A program made the position numbers and the translations under genes. Below the pieces are notes generated by a model. That model was not told where the DNA came from. It saw nothing but the letters and a program-made list of their open reading frames with translations, and did no database searches. 32,768 nucleotides of DNA from Myxococcales bacterium. Its GTDB lineage: Bacteria > Myxococcota_A > Polyangia > Polyangiales > Polyangiaceae. The stretch's first letter is position 1, and every line of letters begins with the position of its first letter. The DNA is taken from assembly GCA_025355005.1 (NCBI GenBank), contig JANXLV010000171.1:1-32768 (forward strand). The letters run 5' to 3'. Shown one piece after another: positions 16,500 to 24,424 of the stretch.

Positions 16500-17285
16500 A
16501 TGGACAGCTGGCTCCACGGCTCACCTTCGGCGCTCAAGGGAAAGCGGATCTTCCGGCTTGGGCTCGCGGCCAACTACGGAATCGACGAGCACGGCGTACG
16601 CGCGTCCATGGAGCGTGGCGTGAACACGTTCCTGTGGACCGCGCGTGGGAAGGGCCTCAAGAACCCGCTACGTGAAGCGCTCGCGAAGAAGCGTGACGAC
16701 GTCGCGTTGATCGGCTTCGCACAGATCGGCTGGTTCGGGTGGGGCGTGCGGCGCGGGGCGGAGGCGCTCCTGCGCGAGCTGGGGACGGACTACCTGGACA
16801 CCTACTTGCTGGGCTGGCTCGGCGTCGGTGCGGCGTGGTCTTCGGGCACGGAGCGTGAGCTCGTGCACCTGCGCGAGAGCGGGAAGGTCCGCTCGATCGG
16901 TGTATCCATCCACGATCGCCCGCGCGCGGGCAAGCTCGCAGAGTCGTCTCCCCTCGACCTGCTCATGATCCGCTACAACGCCGCCCATCCGGGCGCGGAG
17001 CGCGAGATCTTCCCGCACAAGCGCGACAGGACGCCGAACATCCTCGCGTACACGGGCACGTCGTGGCGGAAGCTCCTGAAGAAGCCTCGCGGCTGGACGG
17101 GCGAAGTGATGAGCGCGGGCGACTGCTATCGCTTCCAGCTCTCGAACCCAAACGTCGACCTCGCGGTGATGGGGCCGGCGTCCGAAGCGCAGATGAACGA
17201 GAACATGGATGGCCTCGCGAAGGGGCCGCTCTCGGCCGACGAAGAGAAGTGGATGCGGGAGTTCGGGCGCGCGGTACATGGATGA
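16500..17285 (+). CDS. Aldo/keto reductase-fold protein with altered active site
   Basis: 261 codons from ATG 16500. The TIM-barrel order of aldo/keto reductases is clear: GLAANYGIDEHGVRASMERG, VNTFLWTARG, LRELGTDYLDTYLLGWLG, HLRESGKVRSIGVSIHDR, LDLLMIRYNAAHPG and NPNVDLAVMGPASEAQM. Two of the four catalytic positions are changed: the usual Asp in 'NTFDTA' is Leu45, and the usual His in 'YLLHWP' is Gly105. No Tyr or Lys sits at the expected places. It is therefore either non-catalytic or uses another chemistry. The 3' end overlaps the next gene by 8 bases, so the two are co-translated. Confidence 0.85.
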   Translation: MDSWLHGSPSALKGKRIFRLGLAANYGIDEHGVRASMERGVNTFLWTARGKGLKNPLREALAKKRDDVALIGFAQIGWFGWGVRRGAEALLRELGTDYLDTYLLGWLGVGAAWSSGTERELVHLRESGKVRSIGVSIHDRPRAGKLAESSPLDLLMIRYNAAHPGAEREIFPHKRDRTPNILAYTGTSWRKLLKKPRGWTGEVMSAGDCYRFQLSNPNVDLAVMGPASEAQMNENMDGLAKGPLSADEEKWMREFGRAVHG

Positions 17286-17625
17286 CGACGCGTTGCTCGT
17301 CGGGGCCTTCGTGGTCGCGCTGGGCATCATGGCGCTCTTCTTCGTTGCAAGACGCGCCGTCACGATATGCGTGCTCTCGGTGGAGCAAGGCCTGGTGCGT
17401 GTCCGCCACGGCGACCTGACGCCACGCATCCTCCAGGATCTGCGTGACGTCGTGGCACGGCCAAAGGTGGCGCGTGGTGAGATCCGGATCACGCGCGGCG
17501 ACGGACGCGCGCAGGTCGCCCTCTCCGGGACCTTCACGGAGGCGCAGGCCCAGCAGGTTCGCAACGTCGTCGGCTCGGTGCCACTGGCCGGGCTCGCGAG
17601 CGCGCGCGCCTCCCGCGGCCTCTAG
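17278..17625 (+). CDS. DUF3634-like single-pass membrane protein
   Basis: 115 codons from ATG 17278, inside the end of the preceding gene. An N-terminal membrane helix (ALLVGAFVVALGIMALFFVA) is followed by a small basic domain. The order CVLSVEQGLVRVRHGDLTPRILQDLRDVVARP, GEIRITRGDGRAQVALSGTFTEAQAQQVRNVVGS fits the DUF3634 family (strand, 'G.vr...G..p...L.di', strands, helix with 'AQ.lRN'). Function of that family is unknown. Its stop is followed by a T9 run at 17629-17637 that could assist termination, though no strong stem precedes it. Confidence 0.8.
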   Translation: MDDDALLVGAFVVALGIMALFFVARRAVTICVLSVEQGLVRVRHGDLTPRILQDLRDVVARPKVARGEIRITRGDGRAQVALSGTFTEAQAQQVRNVVGSVPLAGLASARASRGL

Positions 17626-17747
17626 ACGTTTTTTTTTCTGCGTTACAGCCCGCGAACCAAAGGCGTCATCCATGCGAGGCGAACGAAACCGCCCTCTTCG
17701 CGCGCAGCGAAATTCTGCGCTCCTTCTCGCATCCGGAGTTTCTCCCT

Positions 17748-18206
17748 ATGGTCTCGCTCACGAACATCAGCGCCCGCTTTCTTGCGGTTGTCCTCTTCGC
17801 AGCCCCCGTCCTCGTCGCATGCAGCGGCTCGAGCAGCGGTGGCGACACCGGCAGCGGCACGGGGACCGGCAGCGGGAGCAAGCCAGGCTCGGGCTCCGGG
17901 AGCGGCTCTGGCTCTGGCTCCGGCTCCGGCTCTGGCTCCGGCTCCGGGAGCGGCTCCGGCTCTGGCTCCGGCTCCGGCTCGAGCAGCGCGTCGTGCTGGC
18001 TCGGCTCCAGCTTCTACTCCTGCCCCACCAGCGACGACGCCGGCAAGTGCCTCAAGAACGGCAGCTCTGGCGCCTGCACGCGCAAGTCGTCCAGCGACAA
18101 CATGTGCTGCTCGTCCAGCGGCTTCTCGTGCTCGTCCGCCTCCGAGTGCTGCAGCGGCAAGTGCATCGACGATCCGGACAACATGGGCAGCCAGATCTGC
18201 AAGTGA
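17748..18206 (+). CDS. Gly-Ser repeat Cys-rich lipoprotein
   Basis: 152 codons from ATG 17748. The signal peptide ends LVAC (Cys25). Residues ~30-80 are an almost pure Gly-Ser tract encoded by GGCTCC/GGCTCT/GGGAGC hexamers. The C-terminal ~70 residues hold about ten cysteines ([45 protein letters not shown]), a small disulfide-rich module with the 'SxxECCSGxC' pattern shared by many myxobacterial and toxin-like modules. Likely a surface-tethered Cys-knot on a flexible stalk. Binding partner unknown. Confidence 0.86.
   Translation: MVSLTNISARFLAVVLFAAPVLVACSGSSSGGDTGSGTGTGSGSKPGSGSGSGSGSGSGSGSGSGSGSGSGSGSGSGSSSASCWLGSSFYSCPTSDDAGKCLKNGSSGACTRKSSSDNMCCSSSGFSCSSASECCSGKCIDDPDNMGSQICK
17886..17985 (+). 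repeat. In-frame Gly-Ser hexamer tract
   Basis: About sixteen near-identical six-base units (GGCTCC, GGCTCT or GGGAGC) within the lipoprotein gene. Synonymous changes break the DNA repeat while the protein stays Gly-Ser. Tracts of this sort can change length by slippage in steps of two codons without breaking the frame. Confidence 0.85.
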
Positions 18207-18231
18207 GCGCGCCACCGCGTAGACTGGGAGA

Positions 18232-18867
18232 ATGCCCCGTTCGATCGCGATCGCGTACATCATCGGGTGGTCGTCGCTGGTGCTCCTCGCGCTCGTTCTC
18301 GCGGTTCGCGAGCGAAGAGCGATCGCCGAGGGTACGCGCGGGTATGTCGCGAGTCTGCTCGTGCCGTGGAAGCTCATCGCGTTCGCGCTGGCGTTCGCGT
18401 TCTTCGTCTTCGCCGCGCCCTACACGGGCGACCCCACATGGGACTGGAAGGACGGCGGGCTGATGAGTCTGCTCACGTATCTCACTGCGCCGTGGAGCGT
18501 CGGGATCGTCGCGCGCACCCGCAAGCACGGCGTGCGCGCACCGCTGCTCTTCATCGCGCTGGTCGTCTGGATGCTGTCCGCATCGTGGTCGTACGATGGC
18601 TACCTCTTCCTCCGCGATGGTCGATATCCACGCAGCTGGGCGGCAAACATCCCTGCGTCGTCGGCGCTGTATGTGGCGGCAGGCATGCTCTTCAGCCTGG
18701 TCCATGTGAAGGATCGCGGCATCGTCTTCGATTTCATGACGCCGGAGTGGAAGCTCACGCCGCGCAGCGGCTTCGGCAAGATCGCGCTTGCCGCGAGCAT
18801 CCTGATCGTCGGCGTCGTGCTCGCGCTCTCCCCGTTCGTGCTGGAGGTCGTGCGCTCACTGCGCTGA
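18232..18867 (+). CDS. Integral membrane protein of unknown function
   Basis: 211 codons from ATG 18232, with GGGAGA just upstream. Five or six hydrophobic segments are visible (AYIIGWSSLVLLALVLAV, LIAFALAFAFFVFAA, LLFIALVVWMLSASW, SSALYVAAGMLFSLV, IALAASILIVGVVLALSPFVLEVV), with basic loops on the cytoplasmic side. No enzyme motif was found. It stands between the repeat lipoprotein and the squalene-synthase-type gene on the same strand with short gaps, so co-transcription is possible. Confidence 0.82.
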   Translation: MPRSIAIAYIIGWSSLVLLALVLAVRERRAIAEGTRGYVASLLVPWKLIAFALAFAFFVFAAPYTGDPTWDWKDGGLMSLLTYLTAPWSVGIVARTRKHGVRAPLLFIALVVWMLSASWSYDGYLFLRDGRYPRSWAANIPASSALYVAAGMLFSLVHVKDRGIVFDFMTPEWKLTPRSGFGKIALAASILIVGVVLALSPFVLEVVRSLR

Positions 18868-18909
18868 CACCCAGGGGAATTTCGCCCGTTTTGTGTATGA
18901 TGCGCCGCG

Positions 18910-19776
18910 ATGTCGGAGGAGCTCTCCAGATTGCTGACGGGAACGAGCCGCACGTTCGCGGCCGCCATTCCGCTGCTCGAGCCCGCGCTCGCGGACGAGG
19001 TCACCGTCGCGTACCTGCTCCTCCGCATCGCGGACACTTTCGAGGACGCGGACGCATGGCCGGCGTCACGCCGCATCGAGGCGCTCGCGTCGTTCGAGCG
19101 CGCGGTCGCGGAGCTCTCGTGCGCGCCGCTGACCGCGCCACCGGGCTTCGACGCCGCTCACCAGGAGCTGATGGAGAAGGCGCCGCGCGTACTCCTTGGG
19201 CTCGCCGCATTCGCGCCCGACGTGCGCGCAGTGGTCGCGAACCACGTGACCCGAACGTCCGTCGGCATGCGCGAGTTCCTCGCGGCGAGCACCGCGACGC
19301 GCGGCGTGGAGCTCCGCACCATCGACGAGCTTTTTCGCTACTGCTACGTCGTCGCGGGGATCGTCGGTGAGCTGCTCACGGAGCTGTTCATCATCGCCGC
19401 TCCGTCGCTCGCGAGCGCCGAGCGAGTGCTGCGCGCAGACGCTGCTGCTTTCGGCGAGGCACTGCAGCTGGTCAACATCCTGAAGGACCGCGAGCGCGAC
19501 GCCGTCGAGGGCCGGCGGTTCATCCCAGAAGGCGCAGATCTGTCCGCCGTGCTGGCCCGCGCCCGCGCCGACTGCGAGCGCGCGCGAACGTACACCGCGA
19601 CGCTCGAAGCGGGCGGCGCAAGCGCGGGGATCCTGGCCTTCACGCGCTTCCCGCTGCGCGTGGCAGAGGAGACGCTGTCCGCCCTCGAGACCACCGGGCC
19701 CGGCGCAAAAATAGGCAGATCACGCGTCCTCGCGATCCTCGAAGAAGAACGAGCTCGCAGCCCTGAGGGAAAATAG
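18910..19776 (+). CDS. Squalene/phytoene synthase family enzyme
   Basis: 288 codons from ATG 18910. The first Asp-rich motif is DTFED (42-46), within YLLLRIADTFEDAD, the squalene-synthase form of the diphosphate-binding helix. The YCYVVAGIVGELLTELF segment (144-160) matches the squalene-synthase 'YCxxVAGxVG' helix. The second site NILKDRERDAVEGRRFIPE (189-207) is the usual 'N(I/L)xxDxxxD...R.y.P' region. These enzymes join two farnesyl (or geranylgeranyl) diphosphates head to head. The motifs favour squalene synthase over phytoene synthase. No cyclase, epoxidase or shc is next to it here, so the pathway (sterol, hopanoid or carotenoid) is open. Confidence 0.9.
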   Translation: MSEELSRLLTGTSRTFAAAIPLLEPALADEVTVAYLLLRIADTFEDADAWPASRRIEALASFERAVAELSCAPLTAPPGFDAAHQELMEKAPRVLLGLAAFAPDVRAVVANHVTRTSVGMREFLAASTATRGVELRTIDELFRYCYVVAGIVGELLTELFIIAAPSLASAERVLRADAAAFGEALQLVNILKDRERDAVEGRRFIPEGADLSAVLARARADCERARTYTATLEAGGASAGILAFTRFPLRVAEETLSALETTGPGAKIGRSRVLAILEEERARSPEGK

Positions 19777-19791
19777 GAACCAGCGTCGCTT

Positions 19792-21228
19792 CTAGAAAAT
19801 GTGGGTGAAGTTCACGTAGAGCCCGCTGTCTTCTTCGCTGATGCCGTAGTCGACCATGATGATGGTCGCCAGGTTCCACGCCACGCGCAGGCCAAGGCCC
19901 TCGGCGCGCTTCCACTTGTCGATGTTCGTGTTGCGCACGCTGTCGAACGTGCGGCCCATGTCCAAGAACGGCACCCCGATGAACGCGAACCGCTGTCCGA
20001 GGATGCGGGTGTTCGCGAAGGTCCAGCGAACCTCGTAGTTCGTCAGCGCCATCACGTGCCCGACGAACCGATCCTGCTTGTAGCCGCGCAGCGTGCGCAC
20101 GCCACCCATGCCCGTGCGTGGGTCCTCCGTGAAGGGGAATGTGTCCATGGAGAAGAACGGGACGCCCTGGCTCTGCACCTCGTAGATGCCGCGCGCAGCG
20201 AGCACCAGATCAGCGGTCTTCGGGATCGGGCTCACGTAGCCGCGCGCAGCGAGCATCACGCGCGCGTAGTCGAAGTTCGAAGCGAGGTACTGCGTGCCGA
20301 AGTCAGCGGCCAGATCCACGAAGAGGCCGGAGTTGGGATCCGGCTCGAAATCCCGGGTGTCGAACGCGAGGCCCAGACGGAGCGTGTTGTCCCATCCGCC
20401 AGCGCAGCCCTTGATCCTGTGTGCGTCGCAGTCCTCGCGGAGCCGCGTCGTTGCGTTTGGCGCGTTCAGCTTTCCGCCAGTCGCGTCCACGGCCTCGCTG
20501 GTCTTGCCGGTGTAGTCCGTGACGCCGCCGTGCGAGAACCCGAGACCAAAGAGCGGACGCAGGATGCCGCCGAGCAAGCTGCGCTCGATCGACAGCAGCC
20601 AGATCGGTCGCTCGAACATCATCTTGTCGTAGAGGCCGTTGGTGGAGCCGTCCGCGCGCAGGCGCTGCTGCGCCTTGTCGTAGTCGTCGAACTTCGTGAA
20701 CGTGCGCGGATCGCCGCTAAAATGAAGCTCCGAAGCGCGCTCGTCCACGCCGTAGTAGTTTCGGTTCGTGTTGCGCTCGTAGATCATCTGCGAGCGCACG
20801 CGCCACGGTGAACCAAAGAGCGCGGGGGCGTCGTAGTCCAGCCAGTGGAACTGCAGTCCGCCCGTCGTGAAGAACGCCTGCGCGAACATGCGGTGCTCGT
20901 ACGGCGTGTAGGCGAAGAGCGGGTTCGAACGCTTCCCGTCGATGTAGTAGTACGCGCGCGCGCCGAGCCCCACGCCCGTGTTCGGATCATAGTTCGCGAG
21001 CGGAAGCCCCGTTACGTAGCCATCCTCCTTCTTCTTCGCGAGGTCCTCGTCGTTGAGGCGGCTCTTCGCGCCGAACCCTGGCGGTGGGGGCTCCGTGCTC
21101 GTGGGGACGACGACCGCGGCCGGCGGATCGGACGGCGGCGGAAACGGCGTGTCGTCTGCGCGCAAAGGCGCCGCGAGCAAGAGTAGCGCGCACGACGAGA
21201 GCGCCGAAAGCGCGAGCCGGACGTGCAT
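19792..21228 (-). CDS. Omp85/BamA-TamA-type outer-membrane barrel
   Basis: 478 codons from ATG 21228. A signal peptide (LLLLAAPLRA) is followed by a proline-rich stretch and no obvious POTRA domains. From about residue 70 the protein is a series of amphipathic strands. The Omp85 signature appears as LRGYKQDRFVG with following NYEVRWTF (the 'VRGY/F' loop-6 motif and the next strand). The last residues LYVNFTHIF end in aromatic Phe, the outer-membrane assembly signal. It resembles surface-antigen (D15) family barrels lacking periplasmic domains. Export or lipid-handling role inferred; partner unknown. Confidence 0.88.
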   Translation of the reverse strand: MHVRLALSALSSCALLLLAAPLRADDTPFPPPSDPPAAVVVPTSTEPPPPGFGAKSRLNDEDLAKKKEDGYVTGLPLANYDPNTGVGLGARAYYYIDGKRSNPLFAYTPYEHRMFAQAFFTTGGLQFHWLDYDAPALFGSPWRVRSQMIYERNTNRNYYGVDERASELHFSGDPRTFTKFDDYDKAQQRLRADGSTNGLYDKMMFERPIWLLSIERSLLGGILRPLFGLGFSHGGVTDYTGKTSEAVDATGGKLNAPNATTRLREDCDAHRIKGCAGGWDNTLRLGLAFDTRDFEPDPNSGLFVDLAADFGTQYLASNFDYARVMLAARGYVSPIPKTADLVLAARGIYEVQSQGVPFFSMDTFPFTEDPRTGMGGVRTLRGYKQDRFVGHVMALTNYEVRWTFANTRILGQRFAFIGVPFLDMGRTFDSVRNTNIDKWKRAEGLGLRVAWNLATIIMVDYGISEEDSGLYVNFTHIF

Positions 21229-21254
21229 GCATCGAAGGTATCAGAACGTCTAGT

Positions 21255-21791
21255 TCAGAAGGTCCCGAACACACGCAGCCCGGTGGCGGTGGGCGCGAAT
21301 CCGAGGCGCGTGTGCTCGCTCTCACCGTGGCCACCACGGCTACCATGGCTCCCGCTGCGATTCGTTCGCGATGCACCGTGTACGAGCAGCACGATGCCTG
21401 CGGTCTGCGCGCCCGTTGCAGCGAGCGCGTACGGGAGCGCCATGGTGATGTGGAAGAAGCGATCGAGGCCGCTGGTGTTTGCGCCCATGCAGGAGAATGG
21501 CTCGCCGTTGCCGTGACACGGGTTCGCCTTCTCGTACGCGACGCGCGCGTCGATGCGCTGCATCGTGGTGGTCCACCAGACGAGCGGCCCGATGAGCGGG
21601 ATCGCCGCAGTCTGGTTGCCGCTACCCGTGAGCGCTGGCGCTGCGCCGAGGCCGTAGCCGCCGACGACTGCTCCGGTGCCGAGCGCGAGCTCCGCCTTGG
21701 GGTCTAGCTCAGTGGCGCTCGCGGTGGAGGCGTGGAGGAGAAGAAAGAGGGCGGTCAGGATGGTGACCGCAAGAAGGAGCGCCTTTCGCAT
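21255..21791 (-). CDS. Exported small membrane protein, unknown
   Basis: 178 codons from ATG 21791. A signal peptide (LLLHASTASA) is followed by three hydrophobic segments (LALGTGAVVGGYGLGAAPAL, IPLIGPLVWWTTTM, FFHITMALPYALAATGAQTAGIVLLVHGA). The C-terminus is hydrophilic with a short His/Gly/Ser-rich stretch. Two Cys occur (NPCHGNGEPFSCMG). This pattern is known among uncharacterised myxobacterial envelope proteins. Adjacent to the Omp85-type barrel on the same strand (26-base gap), so a joint message is plausible. Confidence 0.78.
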   Translation of the reverse strand: MRKALLLAVTILTALFLLLHASTASATELDPKAELALGTGAVVGGYGLGAAPALTGSGNQTAAIPLIGPLVWWTTTMQRIDARVAYEKANPCHGNGEPFSCMGANTSGLDRFFHITMALPYALAATGAQTAGIVLLVHGASRTNRSGSHGSRGGHGESEHTRLGFAPTATGLRVFGTF

Positions 21792-21863
21792 GAGGCAAGG
21801 GTGACGGGTGCTCGCTGGTCAGACAAATGACACGTCCTGACTCGTGCGTCGTGGCGCGCGGGG

Positions 21864-22652
21864 TCACGGCGTGAAGGAGACCTTGGCCGCGTAGGAGCCC
21901 GGGGTGGGTAGCTGCAGGCTCGTGAGGGCGGAGACCACGCAGTCGATTTTTTCGGCGGCGTCCTTGGTGGAGGCGGAGGCTCCGAGCGCGCGGAAGTGGC
22001 CGTCCTTTCCCTTTGGCTTCGTCTTTGGCTTTGTCTTGTCCTTCTTGCTGGTGTCCTTGCCTGGCGGACCGGGCTCGATGTAGCCCGTCAACGCGAGCTG
22101 CCCGTGCATGCCCTTGATGCACTGGTCGACGCGCCCACGAATGCCTGGCTGTGCGGCGAGGGCCTTTGCGACCTTCTCGGGATCGTAGGCGGTTGGGGCG
22201 CGCTCCTGCCCGGCCTCCCAGCCGAGGGCGTGGCGCACCTCCGCCTCTCCGCCAACGGGCGCTGGCCAATCGGCCTTGCCGAGCGCGTCCAGGATGCACG
22301 ATTCGGTGGTGCGATCACCGAGCGACGACACCTCGAAGTACCCGTATCGAACGTGACCGGTGCGATCGATGCGCAGGAAGATCTTCACGTCGCCGGCCAG
22401 ATAGGGCACGCGTGTGCGCGCGTCCGTGTGACAGCTCTCCAGCGCGTCAGCCTGCTTCTTGAAGAGCTGCTCGACGGCGTCCAGATCGATCGAGCCGAAC
22501 TCCTGTTCCACGACGGGCGCGGGCGCGGTCCGGGTGGGCTCGGGCTCCTTGGGCGGCTCCGTCGCGGCGGGCTTCGGCTTGGCGCACGCGCACAGAAGAA
22601 CGGCGAGGGACACGAGCGCATGGCGAACGAACGAACCCAATCGCTCCATCAT
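21864..22652 (-). CDS. Lipoprotein with two tandem AgmX/PglI-type domains
   Basis: 262 codons from ATG 22652 (or the next codon, ATG 22649). Lipid anchor Cys23 (VLLCAC). After a Pro/Glu-rich linker come two related copies of one domain. First, residues ~66-150: ALESCHTDARTRVPYLAGDV, FLRIDRTGHVRYGYFEVSSLGD and ESCILDALGKADWPAP. Second, residues ~168-262: RVDQCIKGMHGQLALTGYIE, DGHFRALGASASTKDA and IDCVVSALTSLQLPTP. Each has a paired Cys and the 'G.v......SSLgd..t.sCi...l....fP' pattern of the AgmX/PglI C-terminal domain, a TonB-like fold known from gliding-motility proteins of Myxococcus. A KKDKTKPKTKPKGK insert sits in the second copy. Role in motility is only a family hint. Confidence 0.82.
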   Translation of the reverse strand: MMERLGSFVRHALVSLAVLLCACAKPKPAATEPPKEPEPTRTAPAPVVEQEFGSIDLDAVEQLFKKQADALESCHTDARTRVPYLAGDVKIFLRIDRTGHVRYGYFEVSSLGDRTTESCILDALGKADWPAPVGGEAEVRHALGWEAGQERAPTAYDPEKVAKALAAQPGIRGRVDQCIKGMHGQLALTGYIEPGPPGKDTSKKDKTKPKTKPKGKDGHFRALGASASTKDAAEKIDCVVSALTSLQLPTPGSYAAKVSFTP

Positions 22653-22726
22653 AGGCGATCCTGATGCGAACGCCGTAGCATCGAGACCGTCGTGACAACA
22701 CCCATGAACTGGAGCACCGAGCGCGG

Positions 22727-23392
22727 ATGAAAAAGGAGATCGACTTCTACTTCGACTTCATCTCCCCCTATGCGTACGTCGCATGGTCCGAGGTCTCGCG
22801 CCTCGGCGCCGCACATGATTGCATCATACACGCACATCCGGTGCTCTTCGCGGCGCTCCTGGATGCGCACGGGACCAAGGGCCCGGCGGAGGTACCCGCC
22901 AAGCGCGTCTACGTCTTCAAGGACGCATTCCGGAAGGCGCACCGCGCAGGGCTTCCGCCGCTCACGCCGCCACCATCGCATCCGTTCAACCCGCTGCATG
23001 CGCTGCGCGCAGTGGCGATGGCGAAAGCGCCCGAGGAGCGCGCGCGCCTGATCACGGCGCTCTACGCGGCCACGTGGGCGGGCGGTGGCGGCGTGGACAG
23101 CCTGGACCGTGTGCGCACCGTCGCCGCGGCCGCGGGTCTGGGGGGCGACGCGATCGCAGCGCAGGCAGCGAGCCAGGAAGCCAAGGACGCCGTGCGAGCG
23201 AACACGGAGCGGGCCGTCGCGCGTGGCGTATTCGGCGTGCCCACGATGCTGTACGAGGACGAGCTCTTCTGGGGCGTGGACTCGCTGCTCCACCTGTCCG
23301 ACCTGATCGAGGGCAAGGATCCGATACCCCAGGGCCTGCTCGCGCAGTGGTCGAACCTGCCGGCAAGTGCGACACGTCCCGGCAGTCGGTAG
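22727..23392 (+). CDS. 2-hydroxychromene-2-carboxylate isomerase/DsbA-fold protein
   Basis: 221 codons from ATG 22727. Starts KKEIDFYFDFISPYAYVAW, the standard opening of the HCCA-isomerase/kappa-class GST family; Ser13 sits where the catalytic Ser/Thr lies. The C-terminal thioredoxin half has AVARGVFGVPTMLYEDELFWGVD, with the cis-Pro in GVPT and the family's 'fWGxD' end. Members use glutathione to isomerise a cis/trans bond in aromatic catabolism, but many in non-degraders have unknown substrates. No naphthalene-pathway neighbours here. Divergent from the AgmX-type lipoprotein. Confidence 0.9.
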   Translation: MKKEIDFYFDFISPYAYVAWSEVSRLGAAHDCIIHAHPVLFAALLDAHGTKGPAEVPAKRVYVFKDAFRKAHRAGLPPLTPPPSHPFNPLHALRAVAMAKAPEERARLITALYAATWAGGGGVDSLDRVRTVAAAAGLGGDAIAAQAASQEAKDAVRANTERAVARGVFGVPTMLYEDELFWGVDSLLHLSDLIEGKDPIPQGLLAQWSNLPASATRPGSR

Positions 23393-23398
23393 GCGCGT

Positions 23399-23773
23399 TC
23401 AGCCGTGGTAGACGCGCGACGCGCGGATCTTCCCGCTATCGCTGACGATGAGCACCTCCGCAACGAGCAGGTCCTCGTCGCCGGGGTTCTTGCGGACGTA
23501 CTCCATGAATACGCGGTCGCCCATCGCGGTGAGATGCTCGGGCTCGTAGCGCAGGCCGGGCAACCGGGACATCGCGTCTGCCCACCACGCGCGGAGCTGT
23601 TCCTTGCCGCGGATCTCGCCGCGGGTCTCGGGCTGCCGCTCGCGGAGCTTGGGGCTCACGTGAACCGCATCGTCCTCGTAGAGTGCGAGCAGGGCGCCGA
23701 GATCCTTGGCGTTGAACGCAAGAAGCCATCTCGTCGCGACATCCAGTAGGTCCGCCGGCGCGTTCGTCTCCAT
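23399..23773 (-). CDS. NTF2-like/SnoaL-type protein
   Basis: 124 codons from ATG 23773. The frame extends a further 18 codons, but that part lacks domain character. The order VATRWLLAFNAKDLGALLALYEDDAVHVSP, GEIRGKEQLRAWWADAMSRLP, HLTAMGDRVFMEYVRKN and LVAEVLIVSDSGKIRASRVYHG is the cone fold of SnoaL/NTF2-like proteins, ending in the usual 'GKI....y.g'. These are small ligand-binding proteins or isomerases. No specific ligand can be assigned. Convergent with the isomerase gene (gap 6 bases). Confidence 0.87.
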   Translation of the reverse strand: METNAPADLLDVATRWLLAFNAKDLGALLALYEDDAVHVSPKLRERQPETRGEIRGKEQLRAWWADAMSRLPGLRYEPEHLTAMGDRVFMEYVRKNPGDEDLLVAEVLIVSDSGKIRASRVYHG

Positions 23774-23807
23774 GGCGAAAGCGTACCCGGGTGCTAGATC
23801 TTTACCT

Positions 23808-24401
23808 ATGGTGCGGTGGCGGCTCACGTGGCGGACCGTGGTGATGTCGGGGCTTACGCTCGCTGCGCTGTCCGCCGTCGACGCGCGGGGCGGGCTCGAG
23901 CGGGAGGCCCGCGCGGATTCACCTGCACCCTACACGGTTCACCGCGACACCAAGGATCCGCGCTGGGTCCAGGGCGAGGTGACCGTGGACGCAGCGCCGG
24001 ACGTCGTCTTTGCGATGGTCTCACAGGTCGACGCATGGCCGAAGACACTCACGGACATCGCTCGCCTGAAGGTGGTCTCGCACAAGGGAGACCACTGGGA
24101 GGTGGAGCTCGAGACGCGCACCATCCCGGCCGGGATGCTCGCGTACGACGTGCAGGCCACGCCGGCCAATCGCTCGCTTCGCCTCTACACCGATCGCATG
24201 GGTGTCTACACGATCGCGCAGACCGACGTGAAGCCGGGCCCGACGCCGGGTCAGTCGAAGGTCACCTACAGCCTGCTGATCACGGTGTCGGGCGTGCCTT
24301 CGCTGCTCATCTCGGAGAAGTCACTGCGCGCGAAGCAAGAGCACATGGTCGACCAGATGGTGGGCGACCTCTATCGCGCATACAAGAAGCCCCCGCCCTG
24401 A
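23808..24401 (+). CDS. Exported SRPBCC/START-like protein
   Basis: 197 codons from ATG 23808 (the frame is open upstream but overlaps the NTF2-like gene). Residues 1-40 hold a signal-like hydrophobic stretch (VVMSGLTLAALSAV) ending near ARA-DSPAP. The rest is a SRPBCC fold: VQGEVTVDAAPDVVFAMVSQVDAWPKTLTDI (strand and helix with the typical 'V..W p'), HWEVELETRTIPAGMLAYDV and SKVTYSLLITVSG. It ends with a long helix (KSLRAKQEHMVDQMVGDLYRAY). Probably binds a hydrophobic ligand in the periplasm. Sits 23 bases before the UbiA-type gene, so they may be co-transcribed. Confidence 0.85.
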   Translation: MVRWRLTWRTVVMSGLTLAALSAVDARGGLEREARADSPAPYTVHRDTKDPRWVQGEVTVDAAPDVVFAMVSQVDAWPKTLTDIARLKVVSHKGDHWEVELETRTIPAGMLAYDVQATPANRSLRLYTDRMGVYTIAQTDVKPGPTPGQSKVTYSLLITVSGVPSLLISEKSLRAKQEHMVDQMVGDLYRAYKKPPP

Positions 24402-24424
24402 CGCCGTAGTAGGACTGCATTCGC

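Noticed and set aside
17886..17985. Possible CRISPR-like or minisatellite array
   Set aside because: Units are contiguous six-base Gly-Ser codon pairs inside a gene; there are no spacers.
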